From contig JAHFDP010000010.1 in the NCBI GenBank assembly GCA_023248955.1, positions 1 through 64,000 of the forward strand: 64,000 nucleotides of DNA. The letters are read 5' to 3'. This stretch comes from Deltaproteobacteria bacterium (lineage in GTDB: Bacteria; Myxococcota; Myxococcia; Myxococcales; JAHFDP01). Shown here piece by piece: positions 7,658 through 16,888 of the stretch. Position 1 is the first letter of the stretch. Each line of letters opens with the position of its first letter. A program made the position numbers and the translations under genes. The notes under the pieces were generated by a model. The model had not been told where the DNA came from. It searched no databases and saw nothing but the letters and a program-made list of their open reading frames with translations.

Positions 7658-9066
7658 TGCGCCCCCCGCCCAAGTAAGACAGCAGGAATGGTCCGCAGAA
7701 CCAACTTCAGATCAAGCCACAAACTCCACGAATCAATGTACCGCAGGTCCAACTGCATCCATTCCTCAAATCCAATCTCGCTGCGCCCAGAAACCTGCCA
7801 AAAACAGGTCAGCCCCGGCTTCATCGAGAGCCGCCTCCGCTGCCACCGTTTGTACTGTGCAACCTCGCTGGGAATTGGCGGGCGCGGGCCCACGATGCTC
7901 ATCTCGCCGGCGAAAACGTGCCACAGCTGCGGCAGCTCATCGAGCGACGTCTTGCGCAACGCCGCGCCCACGGCCGTCAAGCGGGGATCGTGGCGAATCT
8001 TAAAAACCGGGCCATCGGCCTCGTTGTGCACAGCGAGCGATGAGCGCTGCGCCTCCGCGTTCAGCACCATCGAGCGAAATTTCAGGAACCAGAACTCGCG
8101 GCCGTTGAGGCCCACGCGGCGTTGGCGAAAGAGCACCGGCCCCGGACTTGACATTTTGACGGCCGCGGCCACCAGCGCGAAAAGCGGCGCCAGGAGCACC
8201 AGCGCCACGCCGGAGAGCACCACGTCGAAGGCGCGTTTGATGGCCAGCGCCCAGGCGTGCGTGGGGACGGTGTCGAAACCGAGTACCGGAATGCCGTCCA
8301 TCTCCTCGAAGGAGAGCCGCGAAAGTTTGTGGGGAAAAAAGTTGAGCACTAGACGAGCTCCGACACCGAGCTCTTCGCAGGTGAGAAAAGCCGGTTCCAG
8401 ATCGTCGAGACGACCGCGCCCCACCGCGAAGATCACTTCGTCGATGACCTGCGTTTCCAAAATAGAAGCGAGGTCGGTAAGCGCCCCGAGCAGCGGGCGG
8501 AGCGGCGCCCCGTCGGGCTCGCTGCCCGCATCGACATACCCCGCCACCACGAGTCCCCACTCCGAATGGCGAGCGATGGTCTGCCCGACCTCCTCCGCCG
8601 CCTCGCCACTTCCCACGATGGCCACCGTGCGCAGCCCCTGCCCTCGCCGGCGTGCGGACCGCACCACCAGCCAGGCCGCCACGCGCACGCCGGTGGTTCC
8701 CAAAAATACCAGCAGCGTAAAAAGTCCGACGAAGACACGCGACACGTCAAGCAAGCGCAGCGCGAACGCCCCCGCGAAAGTGGCCGCACCCACCGTGCAA
8801 GCCACCGAAGCGACGCGGAGGAGATCCAGCGAGACTGGCCGCACACGGCGCGACCGGTAAAACTGGGCCAGTCCTCCACCCACCGACCAGGCCACCAGCG
8901 CAACCGCGACTAACGGCAAGTAGGCGGACAACGGTGCGGCCGCGCGCAAAAACGCCGACGGAAATCGAGCCCGCAAGCCATAAGCGAAAAAAAACGCCGC
9001 GGCCACCGCGACCAAGTCCGCGGCAAACAAAGTTGTCGAGACAACACGGGCGCGCTGGCGCAGCAT
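7654..9066 (-). CDS. polyprenyl glycosylphosphotransferase (sugar-1-P transferase)
   Basis: 470 aa integral membrane enzyme that initiates exopolysaccharide or O-antigen repeat units by moving a sugar-1-phosphate onto undecaprenyl phosphate. Four or five N-terminal membrane helices are followed by a CoA-binding-like Rossmann domain (VAIVGSGEAAEEVG), another membrane helix near 280-310 and the C-terminal catalytic domain. The catalytic domain carries SSPGPVLFRQRRVGLNG, FLKFRSM, KTSLDELPQLWHVFAGEMSIVGPRP and the final LDLKLVLRTI. The donor sugar is not predictable. It lies 46 bp downstream of the fibrinogen-like lipoprotein gene in the same direction. Confidence 0.93.
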   Translation of the reverse strand: MLRQRARVVSTTLFAADLVAVAAAFFFAYGLRARFPSAFLRAAAPLSAYLPLVAVALVAWSVGGGLAQFYRSRRVRPVSLDLLRVASVACTVGAATFAGAFALRLLDVSRVFVGLFTLLVFLGTTGVRVAAWLVVRSARRRGQGLRTVAIVGSGEAAEEVGQTIARHSEWGLVVAGYVDAGSEPDGAPLRPLLGALTDLASILETQVIDEVIFAVGRGRLDDLEPAFLTCEELGVGARLVLNFFPHKLSRLSFEEMDGIPVLGFDTVPTHAWALAIKRAFDVVLSGVALVLLAPLFALVAAAVKMSSPGPVLFRQRRVGLNGREFWFLKFRSMVLNAEAQRSSLAVHNEADGPVFKIRHDPRLTAVGAALRKTSLDELPQLWHVFAGEMSIVGPRPPIPSEVAQYKRWQRRRLSMKPGLTCFWQVSGRSEIGFEEWMQLDLRYIDSWSLWLDLKLVLRTIPAVLLGRGAH

Positions 9067-9112
9067 GGGGCTTCTTTAAGCAAGCAGCCGCTCGGCCTGC
9101 AAGGGGCCGCGG

Positions 9113-10588
9113 TCAGCGAACGAAGATGTAACCGAAGGTCTTCGTATCGCGACCGCCATTGTCACAATCGGCCACGCAGCCCCCATTCCTCGCCACGCAA
9201 GCATTGCCGCAGGTCGTTGCAATCGCAGCGCCGCAAGTCGCGGTTCCGGCGATCCCAAGCCCCAGCACCGAATCGGGGGTTACGCAGTCGTTTTCATTGT
9301 TGCCCACGATCCCCAACCGTGCCCTGGCGCTTCCGATGTTCGATAACGACGGAGCCACATTCACTCCCTCTTGATTGCAATTGGGCTCGAGCGAAGCGCT
9401 TGCCATCAGGCCTTCCCACGCTGCGCGGCCCGCGCTGGTGCCAACGTGAGTGCCGCCCTTCAAAACGGAGAGGAGCGAATCGCCGGTCAACGGGAGCCGC
9501 AACCAACGCGTGCTCCCGCCATCCAAAACGCCAATCCGCAGCTCCGTGAACGACACCGTAGAAAACGTAGCCAGCTTGGCTTCGGTCTGATCGAAATCGG
9601 ACGAGGTTGGGGTCAACGTAGCCGCGTTTGTCCAGAGTGCGCCGTCGTAGGCAAACGTCGCTTTGCTGCCGTCGAGTTTCATCGCCAGTGTCCATCCCCC
9701 GCCGTCTTCGGTCATCTCGCAATACGCCGAAAAAGGATCCACACCGGTCACTTTTGGGTCGATGGTGTAAACGCCGCTGGGCAGCGTGAAATCGCGGAGA
9801 TTGAGCGCTTTGCACGAGACGGCCGGGCAGACGCCACATGCGGTGGGCCTGTCGGGACAGGTCAGCAACGTCCCCGCGCAAACGCCCTTCACATCACAAA
9901 TGTCGCCCGCGGTGCAAGCGTTCGCGTCGTCGCAACTCGCCCCGACGTCCACTTCGTAGATGCAAGTTCCCAGCGTGCAGACACCCGCTTTTTGGCAGGG
10001 CTTGGGCTGGGCGCACACTCTGGGCGTTCCGTGACAAACGCCGGCGAGGCAAGCGTCGCCGGCGGTGCAGGGATCGCCGTCATCGCAGGTCGTGCCATCC
10101 GATTTGACCGGGAAGGTGCACTTGCCGTCCGCACAGGTCCCTGGCGCTTGCAGACAATTCCCGGGAGCAACGTCGCAAACAACGCCGGCGCACGGGTCGA
10201 TCGCCGTTTGTCCAGAAAGCGCAATGACCAGATCGCTCACGTTGTTGGCGTCACTCTTGACGTGCAACTGCACCCGATGATGGCCCGCGCTCTTCGGCGC
10301 ATAGGTCACCATCAACTCTATCGAGCCTGCCGGCGCTATCGTCGTGGCCGGAAGCGTGCTCGAGAAAAAGCTGGCGCCGTCTCCGTCGAAGGCCAGCGGC
10401 TGCAGCACCAGCGGTCGCCGTCCGCCGTTGGAAACCGTGACCGAGCGCTGCGCCGTCTGTCCGAGTTGGAGCACGCCGAAGTCGAGCGTCTCCGGCTTAG
10501 CGGCGATGGTGGCCTGGAGATCGCGCACGTTGCGGGCGGAGCGGCAACCCATCAGGGCCAGGATGAGCAACAGTCCACGTCGATTCAC
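9113..10588 (-). CDS. Cys-rich lipoprotein with fibrinogen-like C-terminal domain
   Basis: 491 aa. The frame is open upstream, but the GTG at 10588 gives a lipoprotein leader (VNRRGLLLILALMGC). Residues about 30-125 resemble an ASH/DUF1573-type beta sandwich (LDFGVLQLGQTAQRSVTVSN). Cys-rich modules follow (CDDGDPCTAGDACLAGVC, repeated), like slime-mold-type repeats. The C-terminus from CKALNLRDFTLPSGVYTI through YCEMTEDGGGWTLAMKLDG is a fibrinogen-like/FReD domain, which in eukaryotes binds sugars or proteins. Surface attachment and carbohydrate binding are inferences. A repeat element starts right before the start codon. Confidence 0.82.
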   Translation of the reverse strand: MNRRGLLLILALMGCRSARNVRDLQATIAAKPETLDFGVLQLGQTAQRSVTVSNGGRRPLVLQPLAFDGDGASFFSSTLPATTIAPAGSIELMVTYAPKSAGHHRVQLHVKSDANNVSDLVIALSGQTAIDPCAGVVCDVAPGNCLQAPGTCADGKCTFPVKSDGTTCDDGDPCTAGDACLAGVCHGTPRVCAQPKPCQKAGVCTLGTCIYEVDVGASCDDANACTAGDICDVKGVCAGTLLTCPDRPTACGVCPAVSCKALNLRDFTLPSGVYTIDPKVTGVDPFSAYCEMTEDGGGWTLAMKLDGSKATFAYDGALWTNAATLTPTSSDFDQTEAKLATFSTVSFTELRIGVLDGGSTRWLRLPLTGDSLLSVLKGGTHVGTSAGRAAWEGLMASASLEPNCNQEGVNVAPSLSNIGSARARLGIVGNNENDCVTPDSVLGLGIAGTATCGAAIATTCGNACVARNGGCVADCDNGGRDTKTFGYIFVR

Positions 10589-10589
10589 T

Positions 10590-10901
10590 GAGCCGGAAAG
10601 CCACAGTTGCCGTGGTACCGAGACGGTCGAACGTGGGCCGGCTACGAGGCGCGGACGAGGGGACTCCCCCGGTACCGGGGGAGATGTCGCGCAGCGACAG
10701 AGGGGGGCCGCTTGCGGCGAGCAAGCCCCCGGAAGCGCACTTTTCGGTGCGCTGAGGAGGCACCGGAGGAGCCCGCTATGTGATCGGGCGCTTCCAGCGC
10801 CACCAATCGGGCCGGCCGCGCTTTCAATATGCGCGGCAAGCACCGAAGTAGACAGCCCGCGATCGGCCGTCGCAGGTAACGGCAATTGTGGCTTTCCGGC
10901 T
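10590..10901. mobile_element. MITE-like element with about 40-bp terminal inverted repeats
   Basis: The left end begins AGCCGGAAAGCCACAGTTGC; the reverse complement of the right end (ending at 10901) begins AGCCGGAAAGCCACAATTGC. The similarity continues about 20 more bases with small gaps. The interior holds REP-like hairpins (CTCCCCCGGTACCGGGGGAG) and a segment at 10782-10847 shared with 39246-39312. There is no transposase inside, so any movement would be in trans. It separates the glycosyltransferase from the fibrinogen-like lipoprotein gene. Confidence 0.65.
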
Positions 10902-10952
10902 GGCAAACGCCCCTCCAGAAACGAGAAGCGTATCATAGTGGACGTTTTCGAA

Positions 10953-12062
10953 TTAATCGCGGGACAGCTCTGCGTAAGCGGCGGCAATCGCCGCCCCGAG
11001 TCGCGCTTTGAACCCCGGGCGATCGAACGTGAGGGCGTGGCGCCGAATGGCCTCGGGTTGAAATTCTCGCTCACGCGCCTCGAATTCGGTGACCGCGGCG
11101 CAGAGTCCATCCACGGTCTGCTCCTGGAAAAAAACGCCGGTCTCCGCCGTCACCGTCTCCAGCGCACCACCGCGCCCGAACGCAATCACCGGCCGCCCGC
11201 TGGCCATGGCCTCGAGCGGCACGATTCCGAAATCCTCCTCGCCTGGAAAAATCAGCGCACGCGCACGCGCGTAAAGGTTGGGCAGCGCTGCGCTCGGGAC
11301 GTACCCGAGAAATTCCACATGGGCCGCGGCCCGCGCCCGCACGCGCTTTTCGTCCATTCCCCCGCCGATGACGACGAGCTTTTTTCCGAGCCGACCGAAC
11401 GCTTCGACGCCCAGGTCGATTCGCTTGTAGGGCGCCATCCCATTGACCATCAGGAAGTAGTCGCCGGGGCCACGCGGATCGATGGCGAAACGCGCCGCGT
11501 CCACCGGCGGGTGAAGCACCTCGGCCACCGCGCCGTAGCGCTTCTTCACGCGGCGGGCGACATGATGCGAATTGGCGAAGTAGCGATCCACGCGGCGCGC
11601 GCTGCCCTCGTCCCAAGCGCGAAGACGACTCGTGGCAAGCCGCGCGATGAGCCGCGTGAAAAACCCCGCTCGGCCCGCGCCAAAATATTCGTGCTGCTGC
11701 TCCCACACGTAACGCATCGGCGTGTGGACGTAGGAAAGGTGCACGCTCTGCGGATCGGTGATAACGCCCTTGGCCACGCAGTAACTTGAGGAAATGACAA
11801 GATCGTAATTGCGCAGATCGAACGACTCGATGGCGGCCGGCATCAGCGGCAGGTAGCGCCGATAACCCGAAACGCCAAAGGGCATCCGCTGGAGGAAGCT
11901 GGTTCGGATGTTGCGCGCCTCCAACTCCGGCGACAGCGCGCCTTTCTTGTGCACGAGCGTGAAGAGATCCGCATCGGGGTAGAGCTCGGCCAAAACGGAA
12001 AGCACGTTCTCCGCGCCGCGCATGGTGACCAGCCAGTCGTGAACGAGGGCGACGCGCACCAA
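10953..12062 (-). CDS. GT4-family glycosyltransferase
   Basis: 369 aa, cytosolic GT-B retaining glycosyltransferase. The N-terminal acceptor domain starts VRVALVHDWLVTMRGAENVL. The C-terminal donor domain carries FPGEEDFGIVPLEAMASGRPVIA, which contains the EX7E pair that holds the nucleotide sugar. The first half resembles mannosyl- or GDP-sugar-using enzymes of exopolysaccharide clusters. With the polyprenyl glycosylphosphotransferase 3 kb downstream it probably serves surface polysaccharide assembly. It diverges from rpsO across about 230 bp. Confidence 0.9.
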   Translation of the reverse strand: MVRVALVHDWLVTMRGAENVLSVLAELYPDADLFTLVHKKGALSPELEARNIRTSFLQRMPFGVSGYRRYLPLMPAAIESFDLRNYDLVISSSYCVAKGVITDPQSVHLSYVHTPMRYVWEQQHEYFGAGRAGFFTRLIARLATSRLRAWDEGSARRVDRYFANSHHVARRVKKRYGAVAEVLHPPVDAARFAIDPRGPGDYFLMVNGMAPYKRIDLGVEAFGRLGKKLVVIGGGMDEKRVRARAAAHVEFLGYVPSAALPNLYARARALIFPGEEDFGIVPLEAMASGRPVIAFGRGGALETVTAETGVFFQEQTVDGLCAAVTEFEAREREFQPEAIRRHALTFDRPGFKARLGAAIAAAYAELSRD

Positions 12063-12188
12063 TGGGTTTTCGATCTCGCGCGTCGAGAAAGCAACTTATC
12101 GGCTTGTGCGGACAGCTAGGCGACGGCACAACCACCCATCGGTACACGTCTCGCATTCTGTAGAGCTGCACACGCGCCCCGCCCTCCA

Positions 12189-12217
12189 TTGACGTTCCCG
12201 ATCCACCCCATTATGGT
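12189..12217 (+). promoter_or_regulatory. sigma-70-type promoter of rpsO-pnp
   Basis: TTGACG at 12189-12194 and TATGGT at 12212-12217 are separated by 17 bp, upstream of rpsO. The spacing is ideal and both hexamers are near consensus. Transcription start is predicted near 12224, leaving a leader of about 70 bases. Confidence 0.55.
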
Positions 12218-12296
12218 CCGATGCGTCACAAACCAACTCTGGACCCGCACGCCAGCCATGTCGGCAGCGGCGGGCCGGAAAAAGCAGGGATGAAAA

Positions 12297-12569
12297 ATGC
12301 CGATCCATTTCGACAACAAGAAGCAAGACATCGTCGTCAAGTTCAAGACGCACGAGGGTGATACCGGTTCGCCCGAAGTGCAGGTCGCGCTCGCCACCGA
12401 GCGAATCAACTACCTCACCGAACATTTCAAGACGCACAAGAAGGACCACCACAGCCGCCGCGGACTGCTCAAGCTCGTTGGGCAACGGCGCCGGATGCTG
12501 GATTACTTGAAGAGCAAAGACACCACCCGCTACGCCAAGCTCATCAACGATCTGGGCATTCGCAAGTAG
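12297..12569 (+). CDS. rpsO: 30S ribosomal protein S15
   Basis: 90 aa. It binds 16S rRNA in the central domain during 30S assembly. Conserved S15 features are intact: [19 protein letters not shown], the loop [20 protein letters not shown] and the C-terminal [21 protein letters not shown] lies eight bases before the ATG. It is followed by pnp, the usual bacterial order. Confidence 0.98.
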   Translation: MPIHFDNKKQDIVVKFKTHEGDTGSPEVQVALATERINYLTEHFKTHKKDHHSRRGLLKLVGQRRRMLDYLKSKDTTRYAKLINDLGIRK

Positions 12570-12575
12570 TACGCA

Positions 12576-12603
12576 GGGCTCGCCCATCTCGGGCGAGCCT
12601 TTC
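12576..12603 (+). terminator. hairpin after rpsO, probable attenuating terminator
   Basis: A 9-bp stem GGCTCGCCC (12577-12585) pairs with GGGCGAGCC (12591-12599) and is followed by only TTT. The weak U-run suggests partial readthrough into pnp or a processing site rather than a full stop. Confidence 0.55.
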
Positions 12604-12618
12604 AACCGGCGGCACTTG

Positions 12619-12682
12619 GAGCTGGTTCCAAGAATCGAGCGGGCGACCTCTCTCGCGCGTCCGATTCTTCGAACCAAAGCTC
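12619..12682 (+). promoter_or_regulatory. long leader stem-loop before pnp
   Basis: GAGCTGGTTCCAAGAATCG (12619-12637) pairs with 12662-12682 (two bulged bases and one mismatch), making a stem of about 19 bp. A second GC-rich hairpin (GGCGC-CCTCT-GGCGC, near 12700) lies before the ATG. In Escherichia coli a comparable pnp leader duplex is cut by RNase III and mediates PNPase autoregulation. The same role here is inference from position and shape. Confidence 0.6.
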
Positions 12683-12732
12683 TGCGGCCGCCCAACCGCG
12701 GCGCCCTCTGGCGCTGCACAAAGGATAGGCCT

Positions 12733-14835
12733 ATGCATTCCGTCAAAGCGAAAATCGGCGACCGCGAGATCGTTCTCGAAACGGGCAAGCTCGCCAAGCA
12801 AGCCGATGGCTCCGTCGTGGTGAGGTTCGGCGACACGCAGCTGCTCGTCACCGCTTGCAGCGCGAAAGAAAAAAAGGAAGGGCTCGATTTCTTTCCCCTC
12901 ACAGTAGATTACATTGAAAAGCTGTACTCGGCCGGCCGCATTCCTGGCAGCTTCTTCCGCCGCGAAGGACGCCTCACCGAGAAGGAGACGCTGACCAGCC
13001 GCTTCATCGATCGGCCGCTGCGCCCGCTCTTTCCCGAGGGCTACCAGAACGAAACGCAGATCATGGCCAACGTGATCTCGCACGACCAGGAGAACGAGTC
13101 CGACGTGCACGCCATCACTGGCGCGTCGGCGGCGCTGCACATCTCCGACATTCCTTGGAACGGGCCCATCGCCGGCGTGCGCGTCGGTCGCATCGGCGGC
13201 AAGCTGGTGGCGAACCCCACCAACAAGCAGCGCGAAACGTGCGATCTTGACATTTTGATCGCCGCCAGCCGTGATGCCATCGTGATGGTGGAAGGCGGCG
13301 CCGCCGAGGCCACGGAAGCCGACATGGTGGAAGCGCTGATGTTCGGGCACGCCTCGGTGCAGCCGCTCATCGCCGCGCAGGACGAGCTGCGCAAGCTCGT
13401 CAACAAAGAGAAGCGCAAGTTCGAAGCACCCAAGCCCGACATGGCGCTCAAGGCGCGCGTCGTGGAGCTCGCCACGGCAGGAGTCAAAGCGGCCTACCAG
13501 AAGCACGACAAGATGGAGCGCTACGCCGCGCTGGGCGTGGTCAAAAAAGAGATCGTCGCGCAGCTCTGCGCCGAGGGCGCGCCCTTCGCCAAGCGCGACA
13601 AAGAAGTGAAGGCCGCGCTCGAGGATCTCAAGTACGACTACATGCGCGGCATGATTTTGAACGACAAGATCCGCATCGGCGCGCGCAAGTTTGACGAAGT
13701 CCGCCGCATCACCGGCGAAGTGGGCATCCTCCCGCGCACGCACGGATCGGCGCTCTTCACACGCGGCGAGACGCAGGCGCTGGTGGCCACCACGCTCGGC
13801 ACCGCGGAAGATGAGCAGCGCGTCGAGTTGCTCACCGGCATGACCTTCAAGAAGTTCATGCTGCACTACAATTTCCCGCCGTTTTCGGTCGGTGAAACCA
13901 AGCCCCTGCGCAGCCCCGGACGCCGCGAAATCGGCCACGGCGCACTGGCGGAACGCGCGCTCAAGGCGGTCCTCCCCGAGGAAGCGAAGTTCCCCTACAC
14001 CATCCGCATCGTCTCCGACATTCTCGAGTCGAACGGATCGTCGTCGATGGCCTCGGTGTGCGGCGGCTGCCTCGCGCTCATGGACGCTGGCGTTCCGATT
14101 CGCGCGCCGGTCGCCGGCATCGCCATGGGCCTCATCATGGAAGGCGAGCGCTTCGCGGTGCTCTCCGACATCTTGGGCGACGAAGATCACCTCGGCGACA
14201 TGGACTTCAAAGTCTGCGGCACCGCCGTCGGCATCACGTCGATCCAGATGGACATCAAGATCCTCGGCGTGAACCGCGCCATCATGACGCAGGCGCTGGA
14301 CCAGGCCCGCGCTGGTCGGTTGCACATCCTCGCCGAGATGCAGAAGGCGCTCCCCACGTCGCGCGCGGACATCAGCCAATACGCGCCGCGCATCACCACG
14401 CTGAAGATTCGCCCCGAGCGGATCAAGGACGTCATCGGGCCCGGCGGCAAGGTGATCAAGGACATCGTGGCGCGCACCGGCTGCAGCGTGAACGTGGAAG
14501 ACGACGGCACGGTGAGCATTGCGTCCGCCAACCAGACGCAGGTCGATGCGGCGGTCAAGATGATCAAGGGCCTCACGCAGGACGCCGAGGTCGGCAAGAT
14601 CTACTTGGGCACCGTGCGCAAGATTATGGAGTTCGGCGCCTTCGTGGAGATCTTCCCGGGCACCGATGGCCTGGTGCACATCTCCGACTTGGCGGCCGAG
14701 CGCGTGAAGAAGGTGACCGACGTGCTCAACGAAGGTGATGAGGTGCTCGTGAAGTGCATCTCGGTTGACCGCTCGGGCAAGATCAAGTTGTCGCGCAAAG
14801 AGGCGCTGGGCGAGCAGGCCGAGAAGAAGGCGTAG
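12733..14835 (+). CDS. pnp: polyribonucleotide nucleotidyltransferase
   Basis: 700 aa, full length. It is the phosphorolytic 3'-5' exoribonuclease of mRNA decay. Domains in order are: first RNase PH domain with [12 protein letters not shown]; helical linker; second RNase PH domain with [34 protein letters not shown] and the catalytic [16 protein letters not shown] domain with [15 protein letters not shown]1 domain with [21 protein letters not shown]. The upstream frame is open, but the ATG at 12733 follows AAGGATAGG and matches family N-termini. It is preceded by a structured leader. Confidence 0.98.
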   Translation: MHSVKAKIGDREIVLETGKLAKQADGSVVVRFGDTQLLVTACSAKEKKEGLDFFPLTVDYIEKLYSAGRIPGSFFRREGRLTEKETLTSRFIDRPLRPLFPEGYQNETQIMANVISHDQENESDVHAITGASAALHISDIPWNGPIAGVRVGRIGGKLVANPTNKQRETCDLDILIAASRDAIVMVEGGAAEATEADMVEALMFGHASVQPLIAAQDELRKLVNKEKRKFEAPKPDMALKARVVELATAGVKAAYQKHDKMERYAALGVVKKEIVAQLCAEGAPFAKRDKEVKAALEDLKYDYMRGMILNDKIRIGARKFDEVRRITGEVGILPRTHGSALFTRGETQALVATTLGTAEDEQRVELLTGMTFKKFMLHYNFPPFSVGETKPLRSPGRREIGHGALAERALKAVLPEEAKFPYTIRIVSDILESNGSSSMASVCGGCLALMDAGVPIRAPVAGIAMGLIMEGERFAVLSDILGDEDHLGDMDFKVCGTAVGITSIQMDIKILGVNRAIMTQALDQARAGRLHILAEMQKALPTSRADISQYAPRITTLKIRPERIKDVIGPGGKVIKDIVARTGCSVNVEDDGTVSIASANQTQVDAAVKMIKGLTQDAEVGKIYLGTVRKIMEFGAFVEIFPGTDGLVHISDLAAERVKKVTDVLNEGDEVLVKCISVDRSGKIKLSRKEALGEQAEKKA

Positions 14836-15139
14836 CGAATCCGCGCGGCGGTCGCTCGCCGCAAAGGGACCGAGCTCCTCGTGGTAGGCTCCGTCGCGTG
14901 TCCGAAAAAAAGCCAGCACCGAGATCGAGATCTTTTCCGAAGAAGAGCTGGTGCAACGGTCTCGGCGGCCGTGCGGCAATACGAAATTGAATTGGTGCTT
15001 CAAAGCTCCTCGCGCCTGCAGAGGAGAGGGACTGCGCGCCCTTGGCCAACTGGACTTGCAACGGTGGAACAGCCACTGGAAGAATCACGCAACCAGCGCT
15101 AGCGACAAGCGCGACAGCCACGAGCGGGCACTTCGACAT
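14783..15139 (-). CDS. possible small lipoprotein
   Basis: 118 aa from an ATG at 15139 (GTG at 15145 also possible). The N-terminus [17 protein letters not shown] is a good lipoprotein signal. The rest is Pro/Arg-rich, does not resemble any family I know, and its last 53 bases run antisense to the end of pnp. The true 3' end may be frameshifted. It diverges from the next lipoprotein, sharing the 15146-15244 gap. Only the leader is good evidence. Confidence 0.3.
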   Translation of the reverse strand: MSKCPLVAVALVASAGCVILPVAVPPLQVQLAKGAQSLSSAGARSFEAPIQFRIAARPPRPLHQLFFGKDLDLGAGFFSDTRRSLPRGARSLCGERPPRGFATPSSRPARPAPLCATT

Positions 15140-15244
15140 TGGCACTTATTCTAACGCAACTCCCGCCCCGTCCACTTTTTCCGAAACCGTGTCACCCGTG
15201 AGATACTTTTAGACTGCGACGTTTCTTTGCCGCCGGAGAAGCCC

Positions 15245-16327
15245 ATGGCGCCGGTTCGCTCGCCGTTTCGTGCGCTCATCGCCCTCACGCTCCTGGCGTG
15301 CACCGGCAACGGCATCTCGATTCCGGGTCAGGTGACTTCCAAGGAGAGCATCGGCGGGGACGGCGCGCTTCACTATTACGACCCTCTGGACACGTTCGAT
15401 CCGCTGCAGGATGCCAATTATGGTTTCGCGCGCGGCGCGGCGACGGCGACCTATAGGGAAGGCGCGCCTCGCCTGCCGATCACACTCGATGGCGCCGCGC
15501 TCGCCAACCCGAAAACGGGCGCGGTGAGCCCTGAAAATGCCGGTTACTTTACCTGGACCTGGTCCTTCCAAACCAAAGAGGAAGTCACGCCCGATTCCAA
15601 CGGAGCGTTCAAGCTCGCCTGGGTGCGCCAAAGCAGCCAAGGAACGCAGGCATCAAAAGATCAAGTCACCTATCATTACGCCTGCGACATTACGGCGCTC
15701 GACGCCAAGCACCCGCAGGCCATTCTCAAACAGTTTTCAGGGCGCGTGATCGACGCCTTTCATCTCTGGTGCAATCGAGACTGCACCGCGGCTTGGCGGG
15801 TTCACATTGCGGGAAGCACGCCGGGGCACTTCGAAACGGCTTGGACGAGCACGAACGCACCATGCGTCCCCGACGACACGGGTGGCGGGGGAACGGTCAT
15901 TCCGGATCCCGGCAACGGAGATCCAGGCAACGGAGATCCAGGCAACGGTGACCCCGGCAACGGTGACCCCGGCAACGGCGATCCAGGCGCAGGAACGGTC
16001 GATGTCGGCGTTGGACAAAACGGCGATTCGTGTCAGGGCATCGGCGCGAAACCCTGCGATCCCAACGACGCGCATCGGCTCACCTGCTGGGGGGACAGCC
16101 ACTGCCGTGCGTTCTGTCCAGATGCCCCCGGCAGCGGAAACGAAGGCGATCACTGCGACGTTCCTTCCGACTGCGGCAGCGGCACTACCTGCGACGCGCA
16201 AGCGGCGGCCTGCAGCGCTGGATGCTGGTTCGACTGCCAATGTCCCGGCGGGCAGATTTGCGATTCGGATGGCACCAACGTCGGAAGGTGCGTTCCGTCA
16301 GCAAGCAGCGACAGTTCGGAGCCGTAA
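15245..16327 (+). CDS. lipoprotein with Pro-Gly-Asn-Gly-Asp repeat and Cys-rich tail
   Basis: 360 aa. The leader MAPVRSPFRALIALTLLAC puts the lipid Cys at 19. A TTG at 15227 is possible, but the ATG at 15245 sits correctly after GGAG. Residues 20-205 form an unrecognised beta-rich domain. A flexible spacer of five (D/P)PGNG units follows, then a tail with many Cys (CQGIGAKPCDPNDAH, CDVPSDCGSGTTCD, CWFDCQCPGGQICD) like myxobacterial disulfide modules. It is probably surface-exposed. The 3' end overlaps the convergent DUF1415 gene by 30 bp. Confidence 0.82.
   Translation: MAPVRSPFRALIALTLLACTGNGISIPGQVTSKESIGGDGALHYYDPLDTFDPLQDANYGFARGAATATYREGAPRLPITLDGAALANPKTGAVSPENAGYFTWTWSFQTKEEVTPDSNGAFKLAWVRQSSQGTQASKDQVTYHYACDITALDAKHPQAILKQFSGRVIDAFHLWCNRDCTAAWRVHIAGSTPGHFETAWTSTNAPCVPDDTGGGGTVIPDPGNGDPGNGDPGNGDPGNGDPGNGDPGAGTVDVGVGQNGDSCQGIGAKPCDPNDAHRLTCWGDSHCRAFCPDAPGSGNEGDHCDVPSDCGSGTTCDAQAAACSAGCWFDCQCPGGQICDSDGTNVGRCVPSASSDSSEP
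15905..15979 (+). repeat. 15-bp coding minisatellite, five units
   Basis: Five in-frame units of GATCCAGGCAACGGA-type sequence encode DPGNG. The units differ at third positions, so the repeat is not brand new. It acts as a flexible linker in the lipoprotein and may vary in copy number between strains. Confidence 0.85.
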
Positions 16328-16888
16328 AATTTCGGCGGCCAGCGTGTCCGCGCCCTCTTGAAGAACCGTTTGGAAGTTCGCCTCCGCAATCGATTCGGAG
16401 ACACCGACCGCGCGCGACAGTGCCGCCGCGGCTTGGGCACTCGGCGCAAACACGGAACCGGCGTGGCCTCCGCGAACTTGGTCGAGGATTTTCGCGCGCA
16501 CGAACTGCAACGTCGGGTGCGGGCTTCGGCGCAGAAACGGCACCAGCCGCGCGGGCGTCGACGCGTCGAGCGCGCCATCGGGATGAAAGGCCACCACGTA
16601 AAACGTTTCGCTGGTGTGCGCGGCGCGAACAGCCGCGCAAAAGGCGTGGAAGGCAGGAGGATCAATCGCCAGGTTGGGGAAAATCGCTAGCGCGACGGAA
16701 ATTTTTTCTTCGCGCGAATCGATCCAGGCCAGCACCGGTGCGGCTTCGCGCGTGGTCTGCGGAAAAACTTCGCGGGAAAGTTCGCCAGCAAGTCGCGCGC
16801 CACGCGCAAAGGGACACAGGTTGTGCGCTTCCACGAACTCGACCAGATAGCGCGCGTTCGCTTCGAGAACAGCCCGCGGTTGCGTCAA
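16298..16888 (-). CDS. DUF1415 family protein
   Basis: 196 aa from a TTG at 16888 that overlaps the meaB stop (TTGA). The family mark is the N-terminal YLVEFVEAHNLCPFARGARL followed by a beta-alpha region (ISVALAIFPNLAIDPPAFHAF, FYVVAFHPDG) and LQFVRAKILDQV. No biochemical role is established that I know of. It is the last member of the coupled kinase/acyl-CoA dehydrogenase/meaB chain, which may hint at acyl-CoA metabolism. Confidence 0.75.
   Translation of the reverse strand: MTQPRAVLEANARYLVEFVEAHNLCPFARGARLAGELSREVFPQTTREAAPVLAWIDSREEKISVALAIFPNLAIDPPAFHAFCAAVRAAHTSETFYVVAFHPDGALDASTPARLVPFLRRSPHPTLQFVRAKILDQVRGGHAGSVFAPSAQAAAALSRAVGVSESIAEANFQTVLQEGADTLAAEILRLRTVAAC

Noticed and set aside
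10589-11110. N-terminal extension of the fibrinogen-like lipoprotein
   Set aside because: It reads through the MITE-like element and the glycosyltransferase end; the GTG at 10588 gives a proper lipoprotein leader.
12544-15003. 819-codon minus-strand frame
   Set aside because: It is antisense to pnp and rpsO, has Arg/His/Asp-rich low-quality composition, and no domain; a GC-rich shadow frame.
15905-15979. Repeat array as possible CRISPR
   Set aside because: The units are 15 bp, contiguous and in frame, encoding DPGNG; there are no spacers.
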